The position numbers were made by a program, and so were the translations under genes. A model generated the notes under the pieces. That model saw nothing but the letters and a program-made list of their open reading frames with translations, had not been told where the DNA came from and searched no databases. Below are positions 37,293-46,541 of a DNA stretch of 64,000 nt, one piece after another (the first letter of the stretch is position 1; every line of letters starts with the position of its first letter). Source of the stretch: Bacteroidales bacterium (lineage in GTDB: Bacteria > Bacteroidota > Bacteroidia > Bacteroidales > F082). The stretch is taken from positions 124,001-188,000 of the forward strand of contig JAFXLL010000009.1 in the NCBI GenBank assembly GCA_017531225.1. Direction: 5' to 3'.

Positions 37293-37916
37293 ATGATTAT
37301 CAAAGACGCCCACTTCATATCAAGCAATAGTAAGATCGATAAGCTTCCGAAGGACAACCTTCCGGAATACGCCTTCATCGGTCGCTCCAATGTGGGTAAG
37401 TCATCACTCATCAATGCATTGGTGCAACGCAAGGGCTTGGCCAAAACATCGGCCACGCCGGGTAAGACCATCGCCATCAATCATTTCGTGGTCAACAACC
37501 AATGGTATTTGGTCGACTTGCCGGGTTACGGTTATGCCAAACGCTCCAAGAAGGCGCGCGAGGAATGGCAGGTTATGCTTGCCAATTATATCAAGCGCCG
37601 TCGCAACCTGATCTATACCTTCGTATTGGTTGACTCGCGCATCGAGCCACAAAATAGTGATATTGGCTTCATGGAATGGCTCGGCGAGAATCAGGTGCCT
37701 TTCTGTATCGTCTTTACCAAAGCCGACAAGTTGAGTAAAGCTGAGTTGGACGGAAATGTTGAGGCTTACAAGCAACGTCTGTTGGAGGATTGGGAAGAGT
37801 TGCCTCCGATCTTTGTCACTTCATCGGAAACCAAGTTGGGACGTGACGAAGTGTTGGATTTTATCGAACAACAGAATGTTGAATTAGAGAATTATTTGAA
37901 AACAAAAGGATTATAA
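37293..37916 (+). CDS. ysxC: Ribosome biogenesis GTP-binding protein YsxC/EngB
   Basis: This TRAFAC GTPase is needed for large ribosomal subunit assembly. G1 is GRSNVGKSS (30-38), the G2 threonine is in SATPGKT, G3 is DLPGYG and G4 is TKAD. The 207-residue length is normal. It follows glsB after 3 bases and is followed by the small membrane protein after 18 bases. Confidence 0.95.
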   Translation: MIIKDAHFISSNSKIDKLPKDNLPEYAFIGRSNVGKSSLINALVQRKGLAKTSATPGKTIAINHFVVNNQWYLVDLPGYGYAKRSKKAREEWQVMLANYIKRRRNLIYTFVLVDSRIEPQNSDIGFMEWLGENQVPFCIVFTKADKLSKAELDGNVEAYKQRLLEDWEELPPIFVTSSETKLGRDEVLDFIEQQNVELENYLKTKGL

Positions 37917-37934
37917 AACTAAACAATATCAATC

Positions 37935-38201
37935 ATGATAGGAATTGGAATTTCTTTTATTTTAGGAGGTCTTATCGGATGGGCTGCCGACCACTTTTAC
38001 AACAGAGGTGAGCAAATGGTGATACACCCATTGTTATGCATCATCTTTGGTATTGTGGGAGCTGTCCTTGGCAGTTGGGCGATGGGCTCTCTGATTGGTG
38101 GTGGCCTTAAAGCCATTTTAGTTCAGATTGGAGCCGGTGCTGGTGGAGCAGTATTGCTCCTGCTGCTCATAGGCCTGTTCGGAATGGGTGACGATTATTG
38201 A
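37935..38201 (+). CDS. Small GlsB/YeaQ/YmgE-type membrane protein
   Basis: This 88-residue protein has three hydrophobic segments and the family pattern FILGGLIGWAADHF ... CIIFGIVGAVLGSWAMG. The YeaQ/YmgE (transglycosylase-associated) family is often stress-induced, with no established activity. The family name GlsB is unrelated to the glycine-lipid enzyme. It ends 9 bases from convergent mutS2. Confidence 0.75.
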   Translation: MIGIGISFILGGLIGWAADHFYNRGEQMVIHPLLCIIFGIVGAVLGSWAMGSLIGGGLKAILVQIGAGAGGAVLLLLLIGLFGMGDDY

Positions 38202-38210
38202 TTCGTCAAG

Positions 38211-40604
38211 CTATTTAAGCTCCACTTTGGTGACGCCGCTACCTCCAGTTTCGAGGGATGCGTCACTGAAGCGTTGTATATCATGGTCATGACTGAGGTA
38301 TTCGCGAATGAGTTTTCGCAGTATGCCGTTCCCCTTGCCGTGAAGTATGCTTACTTCTTTGATGCTAAGTAACTTGGCTTCGTCAAGGTAATGGGCGACA
38401 CAATCCAGGGCTTCTTCGGCCCGTTTTCCCCTTACATCTAAAGTCAAATCGAAATGTTCGGCTTTCTCGTTGAGCGTGTCAGAGAGCCCTGATTGCCATT
38501 TGCGCACTACCTTGCGGCTCTCGGCCCTGCTGATCTTGCGCAGCTTGTCAGGCATGGTGCGGAGCTTTACAGTGTCGAACAGGATGGTGGCGTCGGTGTC
38601 GCTGATACTCACAATCTCGCCGACAATCTCCATCTCGTCAATGCAAACGGTGTCGCCAACCTTTAAGGCTCCTTCGTCCTCCGGTTTTGGCTTCTTAGGC
38701 TCGGCCACCTTCTTGGCGGTCTCGGCGATATCTTCCTTGGTCTTTCGTAACTCTTGACGTACTTCCTTGGTACGTTCCTTCTCCGCTTGCGCTTCCTTGA
38801 TTTCTCGAATGGTACGCTCGATGCTGCTATTGGCCCTGTCGATGAGCTCTTGTGCCTCGTTGGCGGCATCACGAAGCAGCTGTTTTTTCTTGCTTTCCAG
38901 CTCGCTGAATAGCTTTTTGTACTTTTCCACTACTTCGGTGAGGAGGGTGTCGGCCACCTGAAGCTCACGCTCCTTTTTACGGATGGCTTTCTTGTCGACC
39001 TCGAGCTGTTGCAACTGCTGCTCAAACCTTAGGTGCTGCTCGCCAGTGATGTGTGAGGCCGAGTCGAGGATATCCTTCGGGAAGCCGATCTTACGGGCGA
39101 TCTCAAAGGCGAAAGAGCTGCCGGGCTTGCCGATGACCATGATGTACATGGGCTGCATAAACTTGGTGTCGAACAGCATGGCGCCGTTGACGATGCCTTC
39201 GTGATGGTCGGCTAACAGTTTCAGGTTGGCGTAGTGGGTTGTGACGATGCCGAAGATGTGCTTTTTGTTGAGTTCCAGCAGGATGGCTTCGGCAATGGCA
39301 CCGCCCAGCTGTGGCTCAGTGCCTGTGCCAAACTCGTCGATGAGGAACAATGAACGCTCGTCGGCATGTTCCAGCAACGCCTTCATGTTACGCAGATGTG
39401 AACTATAGGTAGAGAGGTCATCGAGGATGCTCTGCTCATCGCCGATATCGATGAAGAGGCTTTCAAACAGCCCACATTCTGAGTCGACGTGCATGGGCAC
39501 GCAGAGACCGCATTGCAGCATGTATTGGATGAGTCCAGTGGTCTTGAGGCATACTGACTTACCGCCGGCGTTGGGGCCTGAGATCACTAAGATTCGGTTT
39601 TCTTGATCAAGGTTGAGGTCGAGGGGCACGATGGTCTTGCCTTCGGACTTCAGCTTCTTTTCCAGCACAGGGTGCCGTGCCTGGATCCAGTGGAAGTAGG
39701 GCGTTTCGCGGATGATGGGCTTGATGCCGCCGATGCTTTGGCTATAGAGGGCTTTGGCACGGATGAAGTCGAGCTGCCCGAGCAGATCCCAGGCTTTCAG
39801 CAGGTCGGGTAGAGAAGGCCTGATGCGGTCAGTGAACTGCATGAGGATGCGTTGCACCTCGCGGCGCTCGGCGTATTCCAGCTCCTTGATCTCGTTGGAA
39901 GTTTCCACGATCTCGGAAGGCTCAATGTAGACCGTCTGTCCCGTGGCCGACTCATCGTGAACGAAACCTTTGATGGCGCGTTTGTCGCCAGCGTGGATGG
40001 GAATCACCATGCGGCCGTCGCGGATAGTGAGTTCGGCCTTTGGGTCGACCCATCCTGAGGTCTTGGCATCGCTCATGATCTGGCGGATACGCCGTTCGAT
40101 GCCGCCGGTCTTACGGTGGATGTCGCGCCGGATCTCAGCTAGCTCAGGCGAGGCGTTGTCAGGCATCTCGCCTTTGTCGTCGACGAGGCGGTTGGCTTCG
40201 CTGAACACGATAGGATCCACTTCGATGCCGTCGGTGAGGGCGCATAGCTCGGGGTAGTCCTCGCGGGCGTCGCTTTGACCAAACTTAAGGATGTACCCTA
40301 GGGCGTTAAGCGAGGGCTTCAGGGCGAATAGGTCTTCGAGGCTGATGGCTGTTCCCGGAATGCGGATGTGTTGGAACGCTTCGCGCAGGTCGTGGTAATC
40401 TCTCACGGGGAAGGGCACGCCGTTCTGAAGCAGTTGCATGAACTCCACGGTCTGGTCGAGGTTGCGTTCGATGGCTTCGCGGTTGGTGCTGAAGTTCATC
40501 GTTTCGGCTCGTTCCAGTCCCATGGCGCTGATGCAGTGACCTTTGATGGCTCCCCTGACATGGTTGAAGCCTATTTTCTGCTCGAAGTTCTCTGGGTGGA
40601 TCAT
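38211..40604 (-). CDS. mutS2: Endonuclease MutS2
   Basis: This MutS paralogue lacks the mismatch-recognition domain and acts on recombination intermediates or stalled ribosomes. The Walker A motif GPNAGGKS is at 343-350, and LFLIDEFGTGTEP is Walker B. A long charged coiled-coil segment (about 525-640) follows. The C-terminal Smr domain has LDVRGKRAEEA and LHGKGNGILRK. The protein is full length at 797 residues. A possible -7 box (TACCTTTG on the minus strand, 40613-40620) lies 8 bases upstream of the start codon. Confidence 0.95.
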   Translation of the reverse strand: MIHPENFEQKIGFNHVRGAIKGHCISAMGLERAETMNFSTNREAIERNLDQTVEFMQLLQNGVPFPVRDYHDLREAFQHIRIPGTAISLEDLFALKPSLNALGYILKFGQSDAREDYPELCALTDGIEVDPIVFSEANRLVDDKGEMPDNASPELAEIRRDIHRKTGGIERRIRQIMSDAKTSGWVDPKAELTIRDGRMVIPIHAGDKRAIKGFVHDESATGQTVYIEPSEIVETSNEIKELEYAERREVQRILMQFTDRIRPSLPDLLKAWDLLGQLDFIRAKALYSQSIGGIKPIIRETPYFHWIQARHPVLEKKLKSEGKTIVPLDLNLDQENRILVISGPNAGGKSVCLKTTGLIQYMLQCGLCVPMHVDSECGLFESLFIDIGDEQSILDDLSTYSSHLRNMKALLEHADERSLFLIDEFGTGTEPQLGGAIAEAILLELNKKHIFGIVTTHYANLKLLADHHEGIVNGAMLFDTKFMQPMYIMVIGKPGSSFAFEIARKIGFPKDILDSASHITGEQHLRFEQQLQQLEVDKKAIRKKERELQVADTLLTEVVEKYKKLFSELESKKKQLLRDAANEAQELIDRANSSIERTIREIKEAQAEKERTKEVRQELRKTKEDIAETAKKVAEPKKPKPEDEGALKVGDTVCIDEMEIVGEIVSISDTDATILFDTVKLRTMPDKLRKISRAESRKVVRKWQSGLSDTLNEKAEHFDLTLDVRGKRAEEALDCVAHYLDEAKLLSIKEVSILHGKGNGILRKLIREYLSHDHDIQRFSDASLETGGSGVTKVELK

Positions 40605-40632
40605 AGTGGCTGCAAAGGTAATATTTTTTTAT

Positions 40633-40727
40633 GTTACTTTTGGCTTGACCCAAAAGTAACCAAAAAGTCAAGGCCGTTGTTTTTGGCCTTGATCTTTTGC
40701 TTACTTTTCTAGCAAGAGAAAAGTAAG
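40633..40727. repeat. Intergenic element of three consecutive stem-loops
   Basis: Three inverted repeats follow each other: 11 bp (40633-40643 with 40650-40660), 8 bp (40669-40676 with 40685-40692) and 11 bp (40700-40710 with 40717-40727), all perfect. The first and third arms share the TTACTTTT/AAAAGTAA core, so the element looks partly self-similar. It resembles a REP/MITE-like intergenic module between mutS2 and the next gene. Confidence 0.7.
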
Positions 40728-40733
40728 AATTAC

Positions 40734-40741
40734 TATCTTTG
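40734..40741 (+). promoter_or_regulatory. -7 box for the second YeaQ-like gene
   Basis: TATCTTTG lies directly after the stem-loop element and 29 bases before the start codon at 40771. The third stem-loop occupies the place of the -33 element. Confidence 0.5.
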
Positions 40742-40770
40742 CAAAAACTAACCTTTAAAACTAATTCAAT

Positions 40771-41016
40771 ATGATGGGAATTCTTGTATCTCTGATTATC
40801 GGTGCAATCGCCGGATGGCTCGGCGGTAAGATCATGAACAAAGGCATGGGCCTGTTAATTTGTATCATCGTCGGCGTTATCGGCGGTTTCCTTGGTAGTT
40901 GGGTTTTCGGCCACCTTGGCATTTCAAGTGACGGATCGTTCTGGGGACAACTGCTGGTCGGTACCCTCGGCTCCGTGCTGTTCCTCTTCATTCTTTCTTT
41001 GTTCAGAAGAAAATAA
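40771..41016 (+). CDS. Small GlsB/YeaQ/YmgE family membrane protein
   Basis: This 81-residue protein has three hydrophobic helices and the family pattern LIIGAIAGWLGGKIM ... CIIVGVIGGFLGSWVFG. It is a paralogue of the 88-residue protein on the other side of mutS2 and closer to the family norm. A second ATG follows immediately. cutC starts 6 bases downstream, so the two are probably one transcript. The family's function is unknown. Confidence 0.8.
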   Translation: MMGILVSLIIGAIAGWLGGKIMNKGMGLLICIIVGVIGGFLGSWVFGHLGISSDGSFWGQLLVGTLGSVLFLFILSLFRRK

Positions 41017-41022
41017 AACCTT

Positions 41023-41754
41023 ATGATCCGTCTCGAAATCTGTGCCAATGGCATCAAAAGCCTGCGCAATGCCATGGAAGGCTGCGCCCAATGTGTTGAA
41101 CTTTGCGAAGCTCTCGAAGTAGGCGGACTGACTCCTTCGTTCGGAACTTTGGCCAAAGCCATCGATATCTCTTTCATCCCTATGCGGGTGCTCATCCGTC
41201 CAAGACCGGGCAATTACATCTACGATGAGGAGGAAATCGACCTAATGAAGACTGATATCATGCTTTGCAAGAAACTCGGTTTCGAAGGCGTGGTCATCGG
41301 CGCTTTGAACAACGAGGGAATGCCCGATGTGGAGGCACTGAAAGCACTTATGGAAGCCGGTGAAGGAATGAAATTTACCTTTCACCGTGCTATCGATGCT
41401 TGCGTGAAGCCTTTCGAGGCCATGGAGCAGATTATAGGACTGGGCTTCGACAAGGTGCTGACCTCTGGTGGCAAACCCACTGCCGAAGAGGGCATCCCGA
41501 TGATTGCGGAGATGCAGCTGCGTTATGGCGACAAAATCGCCATCATGCCAGGTGGTGGCGTTAATTTAGGCAACGTAATGGATATCGTCAATCAGACTGG
41601 AGTGGTCAACGTGCATGCCTCATTGGGTCATTGGGTACCGCGATTCAACGAGAAGCTCTATCCCAACCAAAAAGACGCTACAGGCGCTTCCATGGTCTGG
41701 ACTGAGTCGAATTACGACATTATTTATGAGATGGAAAAGCTGATTAATCCATGA
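41023..41754 (+). CDS. cutC: CutC family protein
   Basis: This 243-residue TIM-barrel protein has EICANGIKSLRNAMEGCAQCVELCEAL at its start (conserved Cys-rich family signature), VLIRPRPGNYIYDEEE, FHRAIDACVKP and LTSGGKPTAEEGI. CutC was linked to copper homeostasis, though its enzymatic role is unsettled. The end overlaps the beta-mannosidase start by 4 bases (ATGA). Confidence 0.92.
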   Translation: MIRLEICANGIKSLRNAMEGCAQCVELCEALEVGGLTPSFGTLAKAIDISFIPMRVLIRPRPGNYIYDEEEIDLMKTDIMLCKKLGFEGVVIGALNNEGMPDVEALKALMEAGEGMKFTFHRAIDACVKPFEAMEQIIGLGFDKVLTSGGKPTAEEGIPMIAEMQLRYGDKIAIMPGGGVNLGNVMDIVNQTGVVNVHASLGHWVPRFNEKLYPNQKDATGASMVWTESNYDIIYEMEKLINP

Positions 41755-44003
41755 GAAAATCAGTTGTTTTATTCTCACTACTGATCGCGTTGACAGCCTG
41801 TACCCATCGCCAACCTGTGGTGGAGCGATCCCTCAGCGACGGATGGACGCTTGCGGGTGATACTTTGGATATTCATCTGCCTGTCAGCGTACCTTCGGTA
41901 GTGCAGCAAAGCCTCTATGATGCTGGACTGATTCCGCATCCATACCTTGGTGTTGTCGAAGAGGAACTACTTTGGATCTCCGACCATCCTTGGATATACA
42001 CCACCCACTTTGATGTGGATAAGGAGTTGCTGGAAAAAGACGTGGTAGAACTGGTGTTTGAAGGCATCGATACCTACGCTTCGGTGGCACTGAATGGCCA
42101 GAAACTCTTTGATGCGGATAACCAATTCCGTACTTGGAAAACCGATGTGAAACCGCTCCTGAAACCCACTGACAACCTGCTGGTGGTGGACTTTCCACGC
42201 TATGACAGCACCCAGTTGGCATTGTATGAAGCGCACCAACCACGGCTGCCTGAGAAGTATGCAGTCACCCGTAAGGCTCCTTACCAGCATGGCTGGGACT
42301 GGGCTCCGAAATACAAAAACGTGGGTTTGTGGAAACCTGTCTTACTTCAGGCATGGTCTACCGCAAGGCTCGAAAACGCTTATATCGTCACCAATGAGGC
42401 CTCAGAGAGCCAAGCCAAGCTGACGCTCCACCTTGATGTGGAGAGCACCTCCGGAGGCGACATGATTGCTGAAATCCATCAAGATGGCAAACTGTTCCAA
42501 AGCTTCCCGTTCCAACAGGAAAACGGCAACCATCATAAGATGTTCAGTTTCAATATCCAAGATCCAAAGCTTTGGTGGCCCAATGAGATGGGAGACCAGA
42601 CGCTCTATGATTTTGAGGTCGTGCTGAAAGAGAATGGCAAGCTGTTGGATTCCCGAAAGATTACGACCGGTATCAAGACCGTTCAGATTGTGCAGGAACC
42701 CGACGAGAAAGGTTTTTCGTTCTATTTCAAGGTGAATGGCGTGCCGATGTATGCCAAAGGCGCCAACTACGTTCCCGAAGAGATGATTGAGACCTGGATC
42801 AATCCTGATAACACGCTGAAGCTGCTCCGTATGGCCCAAGAGGCGCATTTCAATATGTTGCGTGTATGGGGTGGCGGCATCTATCCATCGGATGATTTCT
42901 TCAATATCTGCGACTCCTTAGGTATCTTAGTTTGGGAGGACTTCATGTATGCGGGTACAATGTATCCATACGATGAGGCTTTTCTCGAAAACGCCAAGGT
43001 TGAGGCACTTGAGCAGGTGAAACGTCTTGCCTCACATCCTTCGTTAGGCTTGTGGTGTGGCGGCAACGAGATCTCCGAAGGCTACTACAACTGGGGCTGG
43101 CAACAGTCGTTGGAGTGGTCAGAGGAGGACGATCAAGCCATCAAGGCAGGCTATGACCGTCTATTTGAAACCATCCTCCCCATGGTGGTTGACACCTACG
43201 ATGGCACCCGTCCTTATTGGCCCAGTTCGCCCTCCAAAGGATGGGGGAGACCTGAGAGCTTGACCCAAGGCGATGTGCACTACTGGGGCGTTTGGTGGGG
43301 CGAGCAACCCTACGAGGTCTACCGTGAGAAGGTGGGACGCTTCAATAGCGAATATGGCTACCAAAGCTATCCTGACTATTCCACTTTGCAAAAGATCGCC
43401 CAAGGGGAATCGCTGAGCATAGATGCCAAGGTCATTGCGGCACATCAAAAACACGCCCGTGGCACCCGACAGATCGACGATTTCATCCAACGGTATTATC
43501 CAACGGCTCAGCCCAAGGACTTCGAAGAATATGTGTATCTGAGCCAACTTTCCCAAGCCTACGGGATGGAGATCGCCATTGAGGCGCACCGCACAGCTAA
43601 GCCATACAACATGGGTACGCTTTATTGGCAACTCAACGACGCCTGGCCTGTGACCTCATGGTCGTCGATCGATTATTATGGCAATCCCAAAGTGCTGCAG
43701 GAACGGCTCAAGGTCCTCTATGCTCCGGTACTTTTAAGCCTCGATCGACGGGATTATCAGGTGTTTGTGACCTCCGATCTGCTCCGCAACATCGACGGCA
43801 TGCTGAAGGTCTCTGTGAAGGATAAGGAAGGTAACCACCTGTTTGATCAAGAGGTGAAGGTGGAGATGAATGCCAACCAGAACAAGAAATACTATGTGGA
43901 GGGCCTGAGCGAATGTCTGCTAAATGCAGATCCGCAGCAGGTTTGCGTGAAGTTGGAGCTTACCGAAGGCGATTCGGTATTAGCGACTCGCGAGCTCTTT
44001 TAA
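41751..44003 (+). CDS. GH2 beta-mannosidase-like lipoprotein
   Basis: This is an exported glycoside hydrolase family 2 enzyme, probably periplasmic or outer-membrane anchored: the lipobox ends at Cys17 (LTAC). The order is jelly-roll, immunoglobulin-like and TIM-barrel domains. The acid/base Glu440 is in WCGGNEISEG and the likely nucleophile Glu534 in RFNSEYGYQS. WQLNDAWPVTSWSSIDYYG is the typical beta-mannosidase segment. At 750 residues it is somewhat shorter than usual, lacking the last C-terminal domain. It overlaps cutC at the start and overlaps the convergent anti-sigma gene by 24 bases at the end. Confidence 0.88.
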   Translation: MRKSVVLFSLLIALTACTHRQPVVERSLSDGWTLAGDTLDIHLPVSVPSVVQQSLYDAGLIPHPYLGVVEEELLWISDHPWIYTTHFDVDKELLEKDVVELVFEGIDTYASVALNGQKLFDADNQFRTWKTDVKPLLKPTDNLLVVDFPRYDSTQLALYEAHQPRLPEKYAVTRKAPYQHGWDWAPKYKNVGLWKPVLLQAWSTARLENAYIVTNEASESQAKLTLHLDVESTSGGDMIAEIHQDGKLFQSFPFQQENGNHHKMFSFNIQDPKLWWPNEMGDQTLYDFEVVLKENGKLLDSRKITTGIKTVQIVQEPDEKGFSFYFKVNGVPMYAKGANYVPEEMIETWINPDNTLKLLRMAQEAHFNMLRVWGGGIYPSDDFFNICDSLGILVWEDFMYAGTMYPYDEAFLENAKVEALEQVKRLASHPSLGLWCGGNEISEGYYNWGWQQSLEWSEEDDQAIKAGYDRLFETILPMVVDTYDGTRPYWPSSPSKGWGRPESLTQGDVHYWGVWWGEQPYEVYREKVGRFNSEYGYQSYPDYSTLQKIAQGESLSIDAKVIAAHQKHARGTRQIDDFIQRYYPTAQPKDFEEYVYLSQLSQAYGMEIAIEAHRTAKPYNMGTLYWQLNDAWPVTSWSSIDYYGNPKVLQERLKVLYAPVLLSLDRRDYQVFVTSDLLRNIDGMLKVSVKDKEGNHLFDQEVKVEMNANQNKKYYVEGLSECLLNADPQQVCVKLELTEGDSVLATRELF

Positions 44004-44741
44004 GTCTTTGACAGTTTCGCTGATATAGCAGTCCGCTGTGTAAACGGCTGATAAAAAGGCTTTGGCGGTCTTTTTGTAGATCGAGTTTTTAACTTTTTGG
44101 GTGTTTTCGTATAGGTCATCATCAATGGCCGAGAAAACGGATGTTTCCGGATCGTCGACAGACTCTAGTACGGCGAGGAAAATCTCGGGTTCCCGATAGT
44201 TCAGCTCAGTCTCAGTTTCTGTCTCGTTGAAGACAATGGTTGACTTGATGGGCTCTAAGGTGGGAATTACCTCGTTTTGGGCCAACATCACGGGTTCGTC
44301 TACCTCAACGATGTCTTTGGGAATAGGAATGGCTTTCAATGTAGATGGCTTCAGCAGGGAAGGACTTTGCGGATTGTCGATCATGGTCGACTTTATTGGT
44401 GTTAAACCGGTTATGAGTGGCGTCTTTTCGAGCACAACATCCTGCCTGGGCTTCATGAAATGAATGCCAATCCCAATCAGTAAGGCGACGGAGGCAGCGA
44501 TGGCGGCAACTCTAATGAATAAAGGCATCACTGTGGTTTTCTGCTTCATCAGCTTGTCCTTTTGGGCGAAGACGATGGTGGTGTCGGGTGCCAACTTGCT
44601 GGAGCAGAAGAGTTTAAAGTCTTCTTCGAGTTCGGGGTGCAAGGCCACAAACGCCTCTACCTCCTTCATCTCGGCAGCGTCGAGTTGGCCTTCCATGTAG
44701 TCCACAAACCTTTCTTCGTAGTTTTCCATGTTCGTTTTCAT
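43980..44741 (-). CDS. Anti-sigma factor-like membrane protein
   Basis: This 253-residue protein has an N-terminal zinc-less anti-sigma-like helical segment (about 1-65; YMEGQLDAAEMKEVEAFVALHPELEED), a single membrane helix (about 73-95) and a Pro/Thr-rich periplasmic part. It overlaps the ECF sigma gene by 4 bases, the usual coupling of such pairs, so I infer it holds that sigma factor at the membrane. No FecR domain is visible. The 3' end runs 24 bases into the convergent beta-mannosidase gene. Confidence 0.7.
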   Translation of the reverse strand: MKTNMENYEERFVDYMEGQLDAAEMKEVEAFVALHPELEEDFKLFCSSKLAPDTTIVFAQKDKLMKQKTTVMPLFIRVAAIAASVALLIGIGIHFMKPRQDVVLEKTPLITGLTPIKSTMIDNPQSPSLLKPSTLKAIPIPKDIVEVDEPVMLAQNEVIPTLEPIKSTIVFNETETETELNYREPEIFLAVLESVDDPETSVFSAIDDDLYENTQKVKNSIYKKTAKAFLSAVYTADCYISETVKDLKELASR

Positions 44742-45244
44742 GACTCAATATCAATTAGGTTGTCCATGCTTTTCAAGTAATTTTTGAGGGCGGTACGTCC
44801 TCTGAAGATGTAGACCTTCACTTGCGATTCGGTCAGTCCTGTGATGTTGCTGATTTCCTCGTAGGAATAGCCTTCGTAGTCGCGGAGCAGGATGACGGAC
44901 GCCTGCACCTCAGGCAAGGTGGCGAGGGCTTTGTGCAGCACTTCTTGCACATCGGGATACTGCGTCCTGCCGTCTTGCTCATTAATGTTGAATGCAGCCT
45001 CTTCGGGAACGGAGGCTGCGTAGTCTTTTCGCCGCGTTTGGTCGATCATGGTGTGGTAGGCGGTGGTGAACAGATACGATTTGGCTTTTTCGAGGGGGAT
45101 GCCGTCACGTCTTTCCCATACCTTCACGAAACTCTCTTGCACGATGTCCTCGGCCATTTCGCGGTTGCGTAAATTAGAAAGGACGAACCTGAACAGTCCG
45201 TCTGAGAAGTGTTGAACGCACTTGTTGTATTCGTCCTTTGTCAT
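44738..45244 (-). CDS. ECF-type RNA polymerase sigma factor
   Basis: This 168-residue sigma-70 family protein has region 2 (about 10-80; VLSNLRNREMAEDIVQESFVKVWER) and region 4 (about 110-160; LPEVQASVILLRDYEGYSYEEISNITGLTESQVKVYIFRGR). These are the only regions, as expected for ECF factors. It lies 9 bases after the GIN-domain gene and is coupled to the anti-sigma gene, suggesting an envelope-signal circuit. Confidence 0.92.
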   Translation of the reverse strand: MTKDEYNKCVQHFSDGLFRFVLSNLRNREMAEDIVQESFVKVWERRDGIPLEKAKSYLFTTAYHTMIDQTRRKDYAASVPEEAAFNINEQDGRTQYPDVQEVLHKALATLPEVQASVILLRDYEGYSYEEISNITGLTESQVKVYIFRGRTALKNYLKSMDNLIDIES

Positions 45245-45253
45245 ATAAGTAGT

Positions 45254-46426
45254 TTAGAAATTCAGACTCAATCCGAAGCTGAGTGTGTGTGCCTCTGGGG
45301 CCTTGTCCACATTGAAGAGCGGCAGGAGGCTGTAGTGGGCGAAGAATCCGAGGAGTCTGCCGCCGGCGCGGAGCGATGCATCCAGTTTGAAACGGTTGAC
45401 GTAATAGTCGTTATGAATCTTTTCCTTAATGCCGTTTTCGAACTTGACCTTAGTCCAAGTGTCGATGCGGAGTCCGCCGGTAACGCCGATGGCGATGTAT
45501 GATTTTTCGGTTGGCCTAAATTCCACCATCAAAGGCATCTGGAGGTATAACACACCTAGTTTACTTTTATTCACCCTGCCTTCCACTGACTCGTCGATGG
45601 CGTTGCAAATCAGTGCGTTCTTGCCTTTCTCAAGTCTTACAGGAGTATTGAAACTGTAGTTGTTCCAGCCTAAACCGATACCCGTATAGATGCCAACGCG
45701 ATGGGAGTAGGAGAAGGCCAACCCGACGTCGGCAATGTTGAAGTTGAAGTTCCAGCTTCTCATAGGACGCAGATCCAGGAGTGCGTATGGGCCGCTGAAT
45801 TCATCGTTTGGCTTGGCGCCCAAGAGCATGTTCAAACCTGCTTCGACACCGTTCCAACGGGGGTTGAAGAGCAAGGTGCTATGCTTTTTCGAAGTTTTTT
45901 TCGTTTCTTTAGTGCCTTTTTTTGATTCCCAATACCATTCCCAGCTTTCACTTCCATTTTTGAGGATGGAGATGGAGTCTGCCTTGAAATTGTCAAAATC
46001 CAAGTCACCCATTCCTGTGATGTTGGCTTGCAGATAACGGCAGTGACCAGTGAGGTTCAGGTCGCCGGTGCCGGTCAGTGTGGCTTTGATGGTGTCACAT
46101 TCCACGGTCAGGTCTGCATCGCCAGTGCCAGAGATCAAGATGTTCAACGTGGGGAACGCCAGGGTACCTTCGCTTTGAACATCGCCAGCGCCGGTGATAC
46201 GGATGTCGCGCAGGTCGGGCATGGTAAGATCGTAGTCTTTGTAGGAACTCAAAACAATCTTGCCGTCGAGGGTGAATGTGATCGGTTGGCCTTCGCATCT
46301 GACTTCCAACACTTCTCCTTGCTTGAGGGATACGTCGCCTGAGCCAGCCACCACCACTGTGTTTTGGGCCATCATGCCCGATAAGCCGAGCATCAGTGCC
46401 ATCATTGTAATAATACCTTTTTTCAT
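45254..46426 (-). CDS. Secreted GIN-domain (DUF2807) and outer-membrane barrel fusion
   Basis: The ATG at 46424-46426 opens a signal peptide (MKKGIITMMALMLGLSGMMAQ); upstream in-frame extension is not needed. Residues about 22-165 have the repetitive GSGDVS/ITGAGDV/SGTGDADL/TGTGDLNL pattern of the DUF2807 head-GIN beta-helix. After a Lys-rich linker (about 170-185), the rest (about 190-390) reads like a PorT/OmpA-type beta barrel and ends in Phe. I infer an outer membrane protein with a surface or periplasmic beta-helix. It precedes an ECF sigma/anti-sigma pair and may be part of the sensed or regulated set. Confidence 0.75.
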   Translation of the reverse strand: MKKGIITMMALMLGLSGMMAQNTVVVAGSGDVSLKQGEVLEVRCEGQPITFTLDGKIVLSSYKDYDLTMPDLRDIRITGAGDVQSEGTLAFPTLNILISGTGDADLTVECDTIKATLTGTGDLNLTGHCRYLQANITGMGDLDFDNFKADSISILKNGSESWEWYWESKKGTKETKKTSKKHSTLLFNPRWNGVEAGLNMLLGAKPNDEFSGPYALLDLRPMRSWNFNFNIADVGLAFSYSHRVGIYTGIGLGWNNYSFNTPVRLEKGKNALICNAIDESVEGRVNKSKLGVLYLQMPLMVEFRPTEKSYIAIGVTGGLRIDTWTKVKFENGIKEKIHNDYYVNRFKLDASLRAGGRLLGFFAHYSLLPLFNVDKAPEAHTLSFGLSLNF

Positions 46427-46515
46427 TGCTATTTTTGTTTGTTGATGTTCTGTTCTAAAAACACCAATTAGACGCTTCAAAATTAAAAATGTTACAGCTA
46501 TCCAGAAATAAATTT

Positions 46516-46523
46516 TACTTTTG
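46516..46523 (+). promoter_or_regulatory. -7 box for lgt
   Basis: TACTTTTG lies 18 bases upstream of the lgt ATG at 46542. A divergent minus-strand TAATTTTG (46478-46485) may serve the GIN-domain gene. No good -33 elements were found for either. Confidence 0.45.
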
Positions 46524-46541
46524 CCAAAAAATATCACGACT

